A DNA stretch of 64,000 bases from assembly GCA_903932865.1 (NCBI GenBank), contig CAIZHQ010000023.1, positions 1 through 64,000 of the forward strand. Direction: 5' to 3'. Positions 9,223 to 18,130 of this stretch are shown one piece after another; positions within the stretch are counted from its first letter, which is position 1, and every line of letters begins with the position of its first letter. The notes under the pieces were generated by a model. It saw nothing but the letters and a program-made list of their open reading frames with translations. It was not told the DNA's origin and did not search any database. A program made the position numbers and the translations under genes. The stretch comes from an uncultured Burkholderiales bacterium (GTDB taxonomy: Bacteria; Pseudomonadota; Gammaproteobacteria; Burkholderiales; Burkholderiaceae_C).

Positions 9223-10470
9223 ATGAAGGTGTTTTACGGCTGGCGCATGGTGGGGGCCGCTTGTGGCATCCAGTTCCTTCTGGCAGCTTTCCTCACCCAA
9301 GCGCTGGGGCTGTACATCGCGGTGCTGTCCGACGAGATGGGTTGGAGCAAAACCACTTTGTCCGGTGCAGCCGCGCTGCAATCGGTCGAGGCGGCCATCA
9401 TTGGCCCGGTGCTGGGCTGGGTGATGGACCGGGCAGGGCCCCAAAAAATGATCCGCTTGGGCATGGTGCTGTTCAGTGCTGGTTTGCTCTTGCTCAGCCA
9501 GGTCGACAGCGTGACCACTTTTTACGCCAGCGCCTTGCTGATGGCCATCGGGGCCAGTTTGGGTGGCTACTTTCCCCTGTCGGTGGCCTTGGTGCAGTGG
9601 TTTGAAAAATTCCGCGCCCGCGCCCTGTCCATCATGAGCCTGGGCCTGGCCATGGGCGGCTTGGTGGTGCCACTGATGGCCTGGTCCATGCAGCAATGGG
9701 GCTGGCGCACCACCGCGGCCGGTTCGGGCGTGCTGGTCCTGCTGGCGGGCCTGCCCTTGGCCAACATGATCCTCAGACGCCCCGAAGACCATGGCGAGCA
9801 CATCGACGGCATCGACCCCGCCATGCGCGCTGCGGCTGTGCTGGAGGGTCAAGCCGTGCCACCGCCTCAATTCGAGTTCACCGTCGGACAAGCCTTGCGC
9901 ACCCGCGCCTTCTGGATGCTGGCCATCGGCCATGGCCTGGCCCTGCTGGTGGTTTCGGCCGTCAACGTGCACGCCATCACCCACATGAAAGAAGGCTTGG
10001 GCTATTCGGTGGCCACGGCCAGTTGGGTGATCCTGATCATGACCTTTGGGCAACTGGCCGGTGTGTTGATGGGGGCCAGCATGGGGGACTGGTTTGAGAA
10101 AAGAAAGGTCGCGGCACTGTGCATGCTGGCCCACGGCATCGGCATGCTGTGCCTGACCTACGCCAGCCACATGGCCATGCTGGTGGCATTTGGGGTGTTC
10201 CACGGCATCGCTTGGGGCTTGCGCGGCCCCTTCATGCAGGCCATCCGGGCCGATTACTTTGGGCGCAATGCGATTGGCCTGATCTTGGGACTGTCAGCGG
10301 CGATCATTGCCCTGGGGCAAATTGCCGGTCCCATGATCGCCGGTGTGCTGGCCGACCTGACGGGCGATTACCAACTGGGCTTTAGCCTCTTGGCCTTGCT
10401 GGCAGCATTGGGTTCGCTGTCCTTCATGCTGGCCACAAAACCAGATCAGCCAGTGCAGGCACAAGGGTAA
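9223..10470 (+). CDS. MFS transporter, monocarboxylate/oxalate-like
   Basis: A 415-residue major facilitator with twelve predicted membrane helices, starting MKVFYGWRMVGAACGIQFLL. The cytoplasmic loop 2-3 motif is present as GWVMDRAGPQKMIRLG, and a second-half counterpart appears as GDWFEKRKVAALC. The FYGWR start and the YGW-type first helix are common in the OFA/MCT-like branch that takes up organic anions, but the substrate is not determinable. The ATG at 9223 is chosen because it opens directly into the first helix; upstream in-frame sequence is hydrophilic. The gene ends 11 bases from the convergent GMC oxidoreductase, a candidate partner for a transported alcohol. Confidence 0.85.
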   Translation: MKVFYGWRMVGAACGIQFLLAAFLTQALGLYIAVLSDEMGWSKTTLSGAAALQSVEAAIIGPVLGWVMDRAGPQKMIRLGMVLFSAGLLLLSQVDSVTTFYASALLMAIGASLGGYFPLSVALVQWFEKFRARALSIMSLGLAMGGLVVPLMAWSMQQWGWRTTAAGSGVLVLLAGLPLANMILRRPEDHGEHIDGIDPAMRAAAVLEGQAVPPPQFEFTVGQALRTRAFWMLAIGHGLALLVVSAVNVHAITHMKEGLGYSVATASWVILIMTFGQLAGVLMGASMGDWFEKRKVAALCMLAHGIGMLCLTYASHMAMLVAFGVFHGIAWGLRGPFMQAIRADYFGRNAIGLILGLSAAIIALGQIAGPMIAGVLADLTGDYQLGFSLLALLAALGSLSFMLATKPDQPVQAQG

Positions 10471-10481
10471 GCACCCACCCT

Positions 10482-12095
10482 TCAGGCCTGGGCAGCATCC
10501 TGCCGGATCATGTCTACGGCTTTTTCGGCCATCATGACGATCGGGGCATTGGTGTTGCCCGACACCAAGGTCGGCATGGCCGAAGCATCGACCACCCGCA
10601 AGCCCTGAACCCCGCGTACTCGCAACCGTTCATCGAGCACCGCCATAGGGTCTAGCCCCATTTTGCAAGTGCCGCTGGGATGAAAGATCGTGGCGCCTTG
10701 GTCTCGGCAAAAATCCAGCCATTGCGCATCGTTGTGTGTCTGTGGACCAGGTCGCACTTCGCGCTTGACAAGGCCTTGCATGGCCTGCGTTTGAGCCAAA
10801 GCGCGAGCCAACTTGACACCGGCCAACAGGGTATTTCTGTCTTCCGGGGTTGATAAATAGTTGGGCACCATTTCGGGCGCTGCCAGTGGGTCCGTGGACC
10901 GGATGTGAACATGCCCCCTCGAACTCGGACGCAACTGACACACGGAAAATGTGAAGCCAGAATACGGGTGCACTTGGCCGCCGGCCATGTCCGCAGACAG
11001 CGTGGCCACATGAAATTGGATGTCCGGCGTCAGCGCATCGGGCAAAGCCTTCATGAAACAGCCCCCTTGGTTGATGCCCACAGCCAAGGGGCCGCTGCGG
11101 TGACGCAGCCACTGCCATGCCAAACCCAGCTTCCCCGTCCATGTACGCAAGCTGTCGTTGGTGGTGGGCTGGGTTGACTCAAAGATCATGCGCACCTGCA
11201 AATGGTCTTGCAAATTCTGGCCAACGCCGGGCAAGTCCTGGACCAAGGGGATGCCCAAACCTTGCAGCAGTGGCGCAGGTCCAATTCCCGAAAGTTGCAG
11301 CAACTGGGGGGACTGAATGGCCCCCGCGGACAGCAGCACTTCGGCACGGCAAAAAGCCTCGCGCTCCACTCCGTCTTGCAAGAACCGCACCCCCTGGGCC
11401 CGCGCTTGAGGGCCGCGGGTATCCATCAACACGCGCGCAGCGTGCGCACCTGTCAGAACCGTCAAATTGGGCCTGTGCCGAGCTGGCTTGAGGTAGCCTT
11501 TGGCTGTACTCCAGCGCCAGCCTTTCCAAGTAGTGAGTTGGTAATAACCAGCGCCTTCTTGGTCGGCGGCATTGAAGTCCTCATTGCGGGGCACCCCCAG
11601 TTCGCTGGCGGCATCGATGAATCGCTCAATCAACGGATCGCGGCGGCCAATGTCAGAAACCGACAAAGGACCTTCGGCTCCGTGCCACGGGTTGGCGCCA
11701 CGCTGGTTGCGCTCGGAGCGAATGAAATAGGGCAGCACATCGCCATAAGACCAGCCGGCATTGCCCAGTGCCGCCCAATGGTCATAGTCTTGGTGCTGCC
11801 CCCGGATGTAGATCAGGCCATTGATGGCGCTGGAGCCGCCCAGTGTTTTGCCTCGGGGCCAGTAGATGCGTCTCCCGTTCATGTGAGGGTCGGGATCGGT
11901 GTGAAAACACCAGTTGTAACGCGGGTCCCACATGGTTTTGCCGTACCCAATCGGCAAATGCAGCCACAATGACCGATCAGGGGGCCCGGCTTCCAACAGC
12001 AGCACTCGCACGTGTGGGTCTTCGCTCAGGCGCCCAGCCAGCACACAGCCCGCGGATCCGGCACCCACCACGATGTAGTCAAAGGTGTCTCTCAT
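10482..12095 (-). CDS. GMC-family FAD oxidoreductase (choline/alcohol dehydrogenase-like)
   Basis: A 537-residue flavoprotein that oxidises a primary alcohol. The FAD-binding motif is at the extreme N-terminus (YIVVGAGSAGCVLAGRL). GMC signature 1 is visible as WPRGKTLGGSSAINGLIY and signature 2 as GAIQSPQLLQLSGIGP. The catalytic His region is HPSGTCKMG and the C-terminal SGNTNAPIVMMAEKA is typical. Relatives include BetA and AlkJ; a choline role is not supported because no betaine genes are near. The ATG at 12093-12095 is preceded by GGGGAGTTGACC. A longer in-frame reading to 12170 lacks family similarity. Confidence 0.9.
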   Translation of the reverse strand: MRDTFDYIVVGAGSAGCVLAGRLSEDPHVRVLLLEAGPPDRSLWLHLPIGYGKTMWDPRYNWCFHTDPDPHMNGRRIYWPRGKTLGGSSAINGLIYIRGQHQDYDHWAALGNAGWSYGDVLPYFIRSERNQRGANPWHGAEGPLSVSDIGRRDPLIERFIDAASELGVPRNEDFNAADQEGAGYYQLTTWKGWRWSTAKGYLKPARHRPNLTVLTGAHAARVLMDTRGPQARAQGVRFLQDGVEREAFCRAEVLLSAGAIQSPQLLQLSGIGPAPLLQGLGIPLVQDLPGVGQNLQDHLQVRMIFESTQPTTNDSLRTWTGKLGLAWQWLRHRSGPLAVGINQGGCFMKALPDALTPDIQFHVATLSADMAGGQVHPYSGFTFSVCQLRPSSRGHVHIRSTDPLAAPEMVPNYLSTPEDRNTLLAGVKLARALAQTQAMQGLVKREVRPGPQTHNDAQWLDFCRDQGATIFHPSGTCKMGLDPMAVLDERLRVRGVQGLRVVDASAMPTLVSGNTNAPIVMMAEKAVDMIRQDAAQA

Positions 12096-12152
12096 GGTCA
12101 ACTCCCCATTCTTGCTGATCTTTGCATGGATTTTCCGCTGCTCATGACGCAT

Positions 12153-12182
12153 TGGCGCCTTGTCAGACAAAGCGGGTAGAAT
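12153..12182 (+). promoter_or_regulatory. candidate sigma70 promoter of guaC
   Basis: TTGGCG (12153-12158) and TAGAAT (12177-12182) are separated by 18 bases and point at guaC. A start near 12189 would give a leader of about 137 bases. This is a pattern match only. Confidence 0.4.
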
Positions 12183-12188
12183 CAGACA

Positions 12189-12222
12189 CCGGGCCCAAGA
12201 TTCTTGCGTCCGGTTTTTTTTT
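12189..12222 (+). terminator. intrinsic-terminator-like hairpin in the guaC leader
   Basis: CCGGGCCCAAG (12189-12199) pairs with CTTGCGTCCGG (12203-12213): ten pairs including one G-U, one C-C mismatch, loop ATT. It is followed by nine T (12214-12222). There is no rightward gene upstream for it to terminate, since the neighbour is divergent, so it is more likely an attenuator. Its 3' strand can pair instead with 12259-12267. Confidence 0.6.
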
Positions 12223-12267
12223 GCCCTGAACCTGCAACGGGTTCACACCCAAGGGCTCAAAAACCGG
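12210..12267 (+). promoter_or_regulatory. alternative nested hairpin in the guaC leader
   Basis: CCGGTTTTT (12210-12218) is exactly complementary to AAAAACCGG (12259-12267). Nested inside are GCCCT (12223-12227) with AGGGC (12252-12256), and GAACC (12228-12232) with GGTTC (12240-12244) closing a 7-base loop. This fold uses bases 12210-12213, the 3' strand of the preceding terminator hairpin, so the two folds exclude each other. It matches no riboswitch class I recognise. Confidence 0.5.
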
Positions 12268-12325
12268 CCAAGCCAAGCGCTCACTCGTTCTTTCAACGAA
12301 TCCTTCTTTGGAGCTTGGTTTTCTC

Positions 12326-13303
12326 ATGGAAATTTTTGACTACGACAACATCCTGTTGCTGCCACGCAAGTGCCGCGTGGAAAGCCGTTCCGAATGCGAC
12401 GCCGGTGTCGAACTGGGTGGACGCAAGTTCCGCCTGCCGGTGGTGCCCGCCAACATGAAAACGGTGATCGACGAAAAGATCTGCCTTTGGATGGCGCAAA
12501 ACGATTACTTCTACGTCATGCACCGCTTTGACCTGGACAACGTCCAGTTTGTGCGCGACATGCATGGCAAGGGCGTTTATGCCTCCATCTCGCTGGGCGT
12601 TAAGGCACCTGACCGCGCCACAGTGGACCGCCTGGCTTCTGAGAACCTGGTGCCCGAGTACATCACCATTGACATCGCCCACGGCCATGCCGACAGCGTG
12701 CGCGACATGATCGGCTACATCAAGGCCAAACTGCCCAAGAGCTTCGTGATCGCCGGCAACGTGGCCACCCCCGAAGCCGTGATTGACCTCGAAAACTGGG
12801 GCGCCGACGCCACCAAAGTGGGCGTGGGCCCGGGCAAGGTCTGCATCACCAAGCTCAAGACCGGTTTTGGCACGGGCGGCTGGCAGTTGTCAGCCCTCAA
12901 GTGGTGCGCACGTGTGGCCACCAAGCCCATCATTGCCGACGGTGGTATCCGTAGCCACGGCGACATTGCCAAGAGCGTCCGCTTTGGTGCGAGCATGGTC
13001 ATGATCGGCTCCTTGTTTGCGGGCCACGAAGAGTCACCCGGCAAGACCGTCGAGGTCGATGGCGAGCTGTTCAAGGAGTACTACGGCTCGGCGTCTGACT
13101 TCAACAAGGGCGAGTACAAGCACGTCGAAGGCAAGCGCATTTTGGAGCCCATCAAAGGCAAGCTGGCCAACACACTCATTGAGATGGAGCAAGACGTGCA
13201 AAGCTCCATCAGCTACGCCGGTGGCACCAAGCTGATGGACATCCGCAAGGTGAACTATGTCACCTTGGGTGGTGACAACGCGGGTGAACACTTGCTCATG
13301 TGA
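12326..13303 (+). CDS. guaC: GMP reductase
   Basis: A 325-residue TIM-barrel enzyme that converts GMP to IMP with NADPH and ammonia release, in purine salvage. It starts [18 protein letters not shown]. The catalytic cysteine is in [17 protein letters not shown], the phosphate-binding loop is [15 protein letters not shown], and the flap segment is [10 protein letters not shown]. The absence of CBS domains and the length separate it from IMP dehydrogenase (about 490 residues). The ATG at 12326 is preferred over an in-frame codon at 12308 because the conserved N-terminus begins there. A strong terminator follows at 13325-13349, so the gene is monocistronic. Confidence 0.95.
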   Translation: MEIFDYDNILLLPRKCRVESRSECDAGVELGGRKFRLPVVPANMKTVIDEKICLWMAQNDYFYVMHRFDLDNVQFVRDMHGKGVYASISLGVKAPDRATVDRLASENLVPEYITIDIAHGHADSVRDMIGYIKAKLPKSFVIAGNVATPEAVIDLENWGADATKVGVGPGKVCITKLKTGFGTGGWQLSALKWCARVATKPIIADGGIRSHGDIAKSVRFGASMVMIGSLFAGHEESPGKTVEVDGELFKEYYGSASDFNKGEYKHVEGKRILEPIKGKLANTLIEMEQDVQSSISYAGGTKLMDIRKVNYVTLGGDNAGEHLLM

Positions 13304-13324
13304 ACCCATGGCTGCATTCCAAAG

Positions 13325-13349
13325 AAAGGGGGCTTGCGCTCCCTTTTTT
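13325..13349 (+). terminator. intrinsic terminator after guaC
   Basis: AAAGGGGGC (13325-13333) pairs with GCTCCCTTT (13338-13346) around loop TTGC, with one G-T pair, and a run of six T ends at 13349. It begins 22 bases after the guaC stop. Confidence 0.85.
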
Positions 13350-13385
13350 CATTGCACATCTGCCCAGCATTAGCGGCCCCCTCTA

Positions 13386-13421
13386 GGTGAAAACCATAGT
13401 GCTGGCTCTATGGTTTTCACC
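13386..13421. repeat. perfect 14-bp inverted repeat upstream of the ABC operon
   Basis: GGTGAAAACCATAG (13386-13399) and CTATGGTTTTCACC (13408-13421) are exact reverse complements with an 8-base spacer TGCTGGCT. There is no T run, so terminator function is not supported. Its right half contains CTGGCTCTATG (13402-13412), which recurs in the control region of the MocR gene at 23582-23592. A regulator-binding site for the ABC operon is the favoured reading. Confidence 0.6.
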
Positions 13422-13475
13422 ACTGTGGATCTCTCTGAACCACTTGCATTTTGATATCTTTCTGATTGAATGAGG

Positions 13476-13490
13476 TTATCGCTTCGATAA
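13476..13490. repeat. 15-bp palindrome in the ABC operon leader region
   Basis: TTATCG (13476-13481) and CGATAA (13485-13490) flank CTT, 31 bases before the substrate-binding protein ATG. It could be an operator or a small hairpin. Confidence 0.4.
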
Positions 13491-13521
13491 GCAAAATCAT
13501 CCAACCAATCAGGAGCAACGC

Positions 13522-15111
13522 ATGCAAGGCTTTGGCAAACGAGATTTTCTTAAACTGGCTGCGGCAGGCTCTGCCACCAGCCTCATGGGTATTCCGCTGC
13601 ATGCTTTGGCTCAAGCGGCCAAGGGTGGTGTCGTGGTGATTGGCACCACACAAAAACCTCGGCACCTGAATTCCGCTGTGCAAAGCGGCATCGCCACCAT
13701 GATGCCCTCCGCCCAGTTGTTTGCCTCACCCATCCGCATGGATGCCAACTGGAAGCCGCAGCCCTATCTGGCCGAGCGCTGGGATTTGTCATCCGACAAC
13801 CGCAGTGTCACCCTGTACCTGCGCAAAGACGCTGTCTTCCACGATGGCAAGCCCATCACCGCGGAAGACGTGAAGTTCTCCATCGAGACCATCCGCGACA
13901 ACCACCCCTTCAAGACCATGTATGGCCCGGTCAATGCCGTCACCATTTCGGACACGCACACCGCTGTGGTGCGCCTGTCCGAGCCCCATCCGGCGCTCCT
14001 GCTGGCCATGTCCACATCGCTCACGCCCATCATTCCCAAGCACATATTCGGCGATGGCACCGATGTCAAGGTCCACCCACGCAACGCCAACCCGGTGGGT
14101 TCTGGGCCCTTCAAGTTGGTGGAATTCAAGCCGGGTGAATTCATCGTGATGGAACGCTTCGACAAATTTTTCATGAAAGGCGCACCCAAGTTGGACCGCA
14201 TCATCGTGCGCGAATTCAAGGACTCATCCAGCATGATGCTGGCCTTTGAACGCGGCGAAATCGACGTCCATTCCGAATTGACCGATGCCGGGCTGATTGA
14301 ACGGGCCAAGAAAAACACCAACGTCTCTGTGACCCGCATGGCTCCGGCCATCGGCCCGCTGATTTGGCTCGCCTTCAACACCAAGAGCCCCAAGCTCAGC
14401 GACAAGAGGGTGCGCCAGGCCATCAACTTTGCGCTGGACAAAAAGTACCTGACCGACACCCTGCTGGGCAAGGTGCATGGCCGCTCCACCGGTCCGATTG
14501 CTTCGGGCAGCCCCTACTACGAGGGTCAAGTCGAAAAGTACGACCTGAATTTGCAAAAGGCGGCCAAGCTGCTTGACGATGCGGGCTACAAACCTGGTGC
14601 CAACGGCACACGGCTCACCCTGGACTTGGACTACATTCCCGGTGCAACCGAGGGCAAAGTGATTCAGGAATACACCAAGGTCGCCTTGGGCAAGGTCGGC
14701 ATTGAGGTCAATGTGCGCAACTCGCCCGACTTTCCAACTTGGGCGCGTCGCATCTCTTCACACCAGTTCGACATGACGGTCGATTCGGTCTGGAACTGGG
14801 GTGACCCAGTGATCGGTGTGCACCGCACTTGGTTGAGCTCCAACATCAAGCCGGGCATCATCTGGTCCAACACGCAAAACTACAGCAACCCCAAGGTGGA
14901 CGAACTCCTGGCCTCCGCAGGCAAAGAGTCGGTCATGGCCAAGCGCAAGGCCATGTACTCGCAGATGCAAAAGATCGTCGTGGACGAGTGCCCAGTGGCC
15001 TTCCTGCTGGAGTTCAACTTCAACATGGCCTTCAACGCCAAGGTGCAAAACCGCCCGGCTGGCATCTGGGGTCTGGTCGATGGCATCACCGACACCAGCA
15101 TCAAAGGCTGA
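13522..15111 (+). CDS. ABC transporter substrate-binding protein, oligopeptide family 5
   Basis: A 529-residue periplasmic binding protein (SBP_bac_5). The N-terminus KRDFLKLAAAGSATS resembles a Tat signal with a KR pair in place of RR, followed by a hydrophobic stretch and a likely cleavage after ALAQA. The family core is clear: FHDGKPITAEDVKFSIE, the NPVGSGPFKL motif and VRQAINFALDKKYL. Family 5 proteins bind peptides, nickel complexes, opines or glutathione; the ligand is not readable here. The ATG has AGGAGC upstream. It is the first gene of a seven-gene operon with its own permeases and ATPases, and two inverted repeats precede it. Confidence 0.93.
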   Translation: MQGFGKRDFLKLAAAGSATSLMGIPLHALAQAAKGGVVVIGTTQKPRHLNSAVQSGIATMMPSAQLFASPIRMDANWKPQPYLAERWDLSSDNRSVTLYLRKDAVFHDGKPITAEDVKFSIETIRDNHPFKTMYGPVNAVTISDTHTAVVRLSEPHPALLLAMSTSLTPIIPKHIFGDGTDVKVHPRNANPVGSGPFKLVEFKPGEFIVMERFDKFFMKGAPKLDRIIVREFKDSSSMMLAFERGEIDVHSELTDAGLIERAKKNTNVSVTRMAPAIGPLIWLAFNTKSPKLSDKRVRQAINFALDKKYLTDTLLGKVHGRSTGPIASGSPYYEGQVEKYDLNLQKAAKLLDDAGYKPGANGTRLTLDLDYIPGATEGKVIQEYTKVALGKVGIEVNVRNSPDFPTWARRISSHQFDMTVDSVWNWGDPVIGVHRTWLSSNIKPGIIWSNTQNYSNPKVDELLASAGKESVMAKRKAMYSQMQKIVVDECPVAFLLEFNFNMAFNAKVQNRPAGIWGLVDGITDTSIKG

Positions 15112-15199
15112 TGGCCCCTGGCGATCTTCCATGGACAAGGGCAGCGTGCATGGTCCTGTTTGAACCCTCTGCACCCTGCCACTCGCCGAAAGCCGCGCA

Positions 15200-16177
15200 T
15201 TGAATACCCTTTTCACGATATTGCGCCGCTTGGCAGTGGCCGCCGGTCTCATGGTGGCGGTGCTGGCGATCAACTTCACGCTCATTCACGCCGCACCCGG
15301 GGACCCAGCCAGCGTCATTGCCGGCGAAATGGGCGGTGGCGATCAGGCCGTGATCGACAGCATCAAGAAAGCCTATGGGCTGGACAAACCCTTGCCAGAG
15401 CAGTTCATCACCTACCTGGGCAAAAGCGTGCGGGGCGATCTGGGCATGTCCTACACCTACAACAAGCCCGTCAGCAGCCTGATCGCCGAACGCATCGGCC
15501 CCACCATTTTGCTGGTGCTGACCGCTCTGCTCGTGGCCATCGTGGTGGGCACTTTGCTTGGGGTGTTTGCATCACTTAAACCCAAAAGCTTCTCCAGCGC
15601 AGTGGTGACGGTTTTTTCACTCACCGGACTGGCCATGCCGGTCTTCTGGACGGGTATTTTGCTGGTGATCTTGTTTGGCAAGGTCTGGCCCGTGATGCCC
15701 ATAGCGGGCATGTACGACGTTCGCAACTACGGCGCCACCGGATGGGCCGCCGCTCTTGATGTGCTGCACCACCTCGTCTTGCCCGCCCTGACCCTGACCC
15801 TGGTCTATCTGGCCCAGTACAGCCGTCTGGCCCGGGCCAGCATGCTGGAGGTGCTGAGCTCGGACTATGTGCGAACTGCCAAGGCCAAGGGCCTGCACCA
15901 AGGTGTCGTGGTTTTTAAACATGCCCTGCGCAATGCACTGATGCCTTTGGTCACCATCGCGGGTTTGCAGTTTGGCAACCTGGTTTCGGGTGCAGTGCTG
16001 GTGGAAACCGTTTTTTCCTGGCCTGGCTTGGGTACGCTGGCATTGGATGCCATCCTCGGACGCGACTACCCGACCTTGCTGGGCGTGCTGACTTTCTCGT
16101 CTTTGTTTGTGATCACAGCCAATTTGCTCACCGATTTGAGCTACCGCTGGATTGATCCCCGATTGCGTGGCAAATGA
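15200..16177 (+). CDS. ABC transporter permease, DppB/OppB type
   Basis: A 325-residue inner-membrane permease with six helices. The N-terminal segment (LMVAVLAINFTLIHAAPGDPA) is typical of DppB-like subunits, and the EAA loop is VLSSDYVRTAKAKGLHQGVVVFKHALRNAL. The best start is TTG at 15200: the frame is closed by a stop at 15161, no ATG or GTG lies between, and the next ATG would remove the first helix. Shine-Dalgarno support is weak. It follows the binding protein by 88 bases, and its stop overlaps the next gene by 4 bases (ATGA). Confidence 0.92.
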   Translation: MNTLFTILRRLAVAAGLMVAVLAINFTLIHAAPGDPASVIAGEMGGGDQAVIDSIKKAYGLDKPLPEQFITYLGKSVRGDLGMSYTYNKPVSSLIAERIGPTILLVLTALLVAIVVGTLLGVFASLKPKSFSSAVVTVFSLTGLAMPVFWTGILLVILFGKVWPVMPIAGMYDVRNYGATGWAAALDVLHHLVLPALTLTLVYLAQYSRLARASMLEVLSSDYVRTAKAKGLHQGVVVFKHALRNALMPLVTIAGLQFGNLVSGAVLVETVFSWPGLGTLALDAILGRDYPTLLGVLTFSSLFVITANLLTDLSYRWIDPRLRGK

Positions 16178-17082
16178 TGACTGCTACTCCTCTTGCACCT
16201 CTCCTGCCCGACCTTCCGTCGCAAAAACCGGTGAGCACATTGTCGCCCTGGCGCGAAGCCTGGCGCGTGTTCCGTGGCAACAAGGCGGCCATGTTGGGCC
16301 TGGTCTCGCTCATTTTGATCATGCTGGTCATGCTGGTCGGCCCCGCTTGGTATGGCGTCGATCCGTTTGGCATTGTGGCGCCACCGTTTCATGAACCGTT
16401 TGTGGACTCCCGCTACTGGCTAGGCAGCGACTACCTGGGCCGCGACATCGTGGCGGGCATGCTGATCGGTGGCCGTGCCACGCTGCTGGTGGGCGTCAGC
16501 TCGGCCGCCATCACGGTGGTGATTGGCATCTCTGTGGGTGCTCTGGCAGGCTACTTCGGCGGGTGGCTTGACGTCTTGCTCTCGCGCCTGACCGAACTCT
16601 TCCAGGTGCTTCCCGCCTTGCTGTTTGCCATGGTGCTCGTCACGCTGTTTCAGCCCAGCTTGGGCGTGGTCATCTGCGCCATCGGCATGGTCAGTTGGAC
16701 CGGCACCGCGCGCTTAACGCGGGCCGAATTCATCCGTTTGCGCGGACTCGAATACGTCAACGCAGCACGCACCATGGGCGCGGGCCACTGGCGCCTGATC
16801 TGGCGCGAAATTCTGCCCAACGCCATGGCACCGCTCATCGTCTCGGCCACCTTGGTGGTCGGCGTGGCCATCTTGTTTGAAGCGGGCCTGAGCTTTCTGG
16901 GCCTGTCCGACCCCAATGTGATGAGCTGGGGCATGATGATCGGCTCCAACCGCCGCCACATTCTGGAATGCTGGTGGGCTGTGACGCTGCCTGGCGCTGC
17001 AATTTTCCTGACAGTGTTGTCGGTCAGTCTGGTGGGCGATGGCCTCAACGATGCACTCAACCCCAAAATGCATTTGCGCTGA
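16174..17082 (+). CDS. ABC transporter permease, DppC/OppC type
   Basis: A 302-residue permease. The N-terminal OppC-type segment (AWRVFRGNKAAMLGLVSLI) precedes the first membrane helix. The conserved HEPFVDSRYWLGSDYLGRDI loop follows, then the core domain with EAA loop EFIRLRGLEYVNAARTMGAG and GLSFLGLSDPNVMSWG. It pairs with the DppB-type subunit to form the membrane channel. Its ATG overlaps the preceding stop by 4 bases, indicating translational coupling. Confidence 0.93.
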   Translation: MMTATPLAPLLPDLPSQKPVSTLSPWREAWRVFRGNKAAMLGLVSLILIMLVMLVGPAWYGVDPFGIVAPPFHEPFVDSRYWLGSDYLGRDIVAGMLIGGRATLLVGVSSAAITVVIGISVGALAGYFGGWLDVLLSRLTELFQVLPALLFAMVLVTLFQPSLGVVICAIGMVSWTGTARLTRAEFIRLRGLEYVNAARTMGAGHWRLIWREILPNAMAPLIVSATLVVGVAILFEAGLSFLGLSDPNVMSWGMMIGSNRRHILECWWAVTLPGAAIFLTVLSVSLVGDGLNDALNPKMHLR

Positions 17083-17098
17083 GGCCAAAGACACCCGC

Positions 17099-18130
17099 AT
17101 GACCTCCCCCATTGACATGACAGAAACAGCGACCAACAAGGCGCCCTTGCTCGAAGTACGCGGCCTGGGCGTCGAGTTCCAAACCCGGGGCGGTACAGCC
17201 CATGTGCTGGAAGACATCCACCTGCAACTGCGCCGGGGCGAAACGCTCGGTCTGGTGGGTGAATCGGGCTGCGGCAAAAGCATCACGGCACTGGCCTTGA
17301 TGCGCCTGATTCCTCAGCCGCCCGGTCGCATCACTTCGGGCCAAATCCTGTTTGAAGGGAAGGATCTGCTGCAACTGCCCGAAGCGCAAATGCGGCGCGT
17401 GCGTGGCAACCGCATCTCCATGATTTTTCAGGAACCCATGACCTCTTTGAACCCCGCTTACAGCGTGGGCGAACAAATCATGGAATCGGTGCGCCTGCAC
17501 CAGGGGCTCGATGCGCAGGCCGCTTTGGCGCGGGCCATCGAGATGCTCGAAGCCGTGGGCATACCGGACGCCGCAGGCCGCGTGCACCAGTTTCCGCACC
17601 AATTTTCGGGCGGCATGCGCCAGCGCGTCATGATCGCCATGGCCCTGGCCTGCCAACCGGATGTGCTGATCGCCGATGAACCCACCACGGCGCTCGACGT
17701 GACGGTGCAGGCACAAATTTTTGACCTCATCAGCGAGATGCGCGAGCGCACCGGCACTGCCGTGCTCTTGATCACCCACGACATGGGCGCAGTGGCCGAG
17801 ATGACCGACCGGATGGCCGTGATGTATGCGGGTCGCATGGTAGAAGAAGGGCCGACCGATCTGATCCTGTCGCGCCCCAGCCATCCCTATACCCAGGGCC
17901 TGATCGCCTGTGCTCCGGGCCGCAACCCGCAAAGCCACGGTCAGCCCTTGCAAGAAATTCCGGGCACCGTGCCTTCCTTGCTGGAACGACAAGGTGGCTG
18001 CACCTTTGCCGACCGCTGCAGCCACACGCAACCGCGCTGCCGCACCCATGTGCCGCCCAGCACCTGGGTGCAAAGCGGCCACCGCGTGATGTGCTGGCTC
18101 TACCCCGACACGGAAGGAGCCCGCGCATGA
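17099..18130 (+). CDS. oligopeptide-type ABC transporter ATPase, DppD type
   Basis: A 343-residue cytoplasmic ATPase. It has Walker A GESGCGKS, Q-loop IFQEPMTSLNP, signature FSGGMRQRV, Walker B VLIADEPTTALD and the H-loop ITHDMG. The C-terminal oligopeptide-family extension has the Cys pattern GGCTFADRCSHTQPRC, which in DppD/DppF homologues binds an iron-sulfur cluster. The ATG at 17099 (MTSPIDMTETATN) is chosen because a longer reading from 17039 overlaps the permease. A second candidate ATG is at 17117. The stop overlaps the next start as ATGA. Confidence 0.92.
   Translation: MTSPIDMTETATNKAPLLEVRGLGVEFQTRGGTAHVLEDIHLQLRRGETLGLVGESGCGKSITALALMRLIPQPPGRITSGQILFEGKDLLQLPEAQMRRVRGNRISMIFQEPMTSLNPAYSVGEQIMESVRLHQGLDAQAALARAIEMLEAVGIPDAAGRVHQFPHQFSGGMRQRVMIAMALACQPDVLIADEPTTALDVTVQAQIFDLISEMRERTGTAVLLITHDMGAVAEMTDRMAVMYAGRMVEEGPTDLILSRPSHPYTQGLIACAPGRNPQSHGQPLQEIPGTVPSLLERQGGCTFADRCSHTQPRCRTHVPPSTWVQSGHRVMCWLYPDTEGARA

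Noticed and set aside
12189-12267. ZTP (pfl) or purine riboswitch before guaC
   Set aside because: The conserved core sequences of these riboswitches (for example the CCGCCUGGG segment of ZTP) are not present; only hairpins can be supported.
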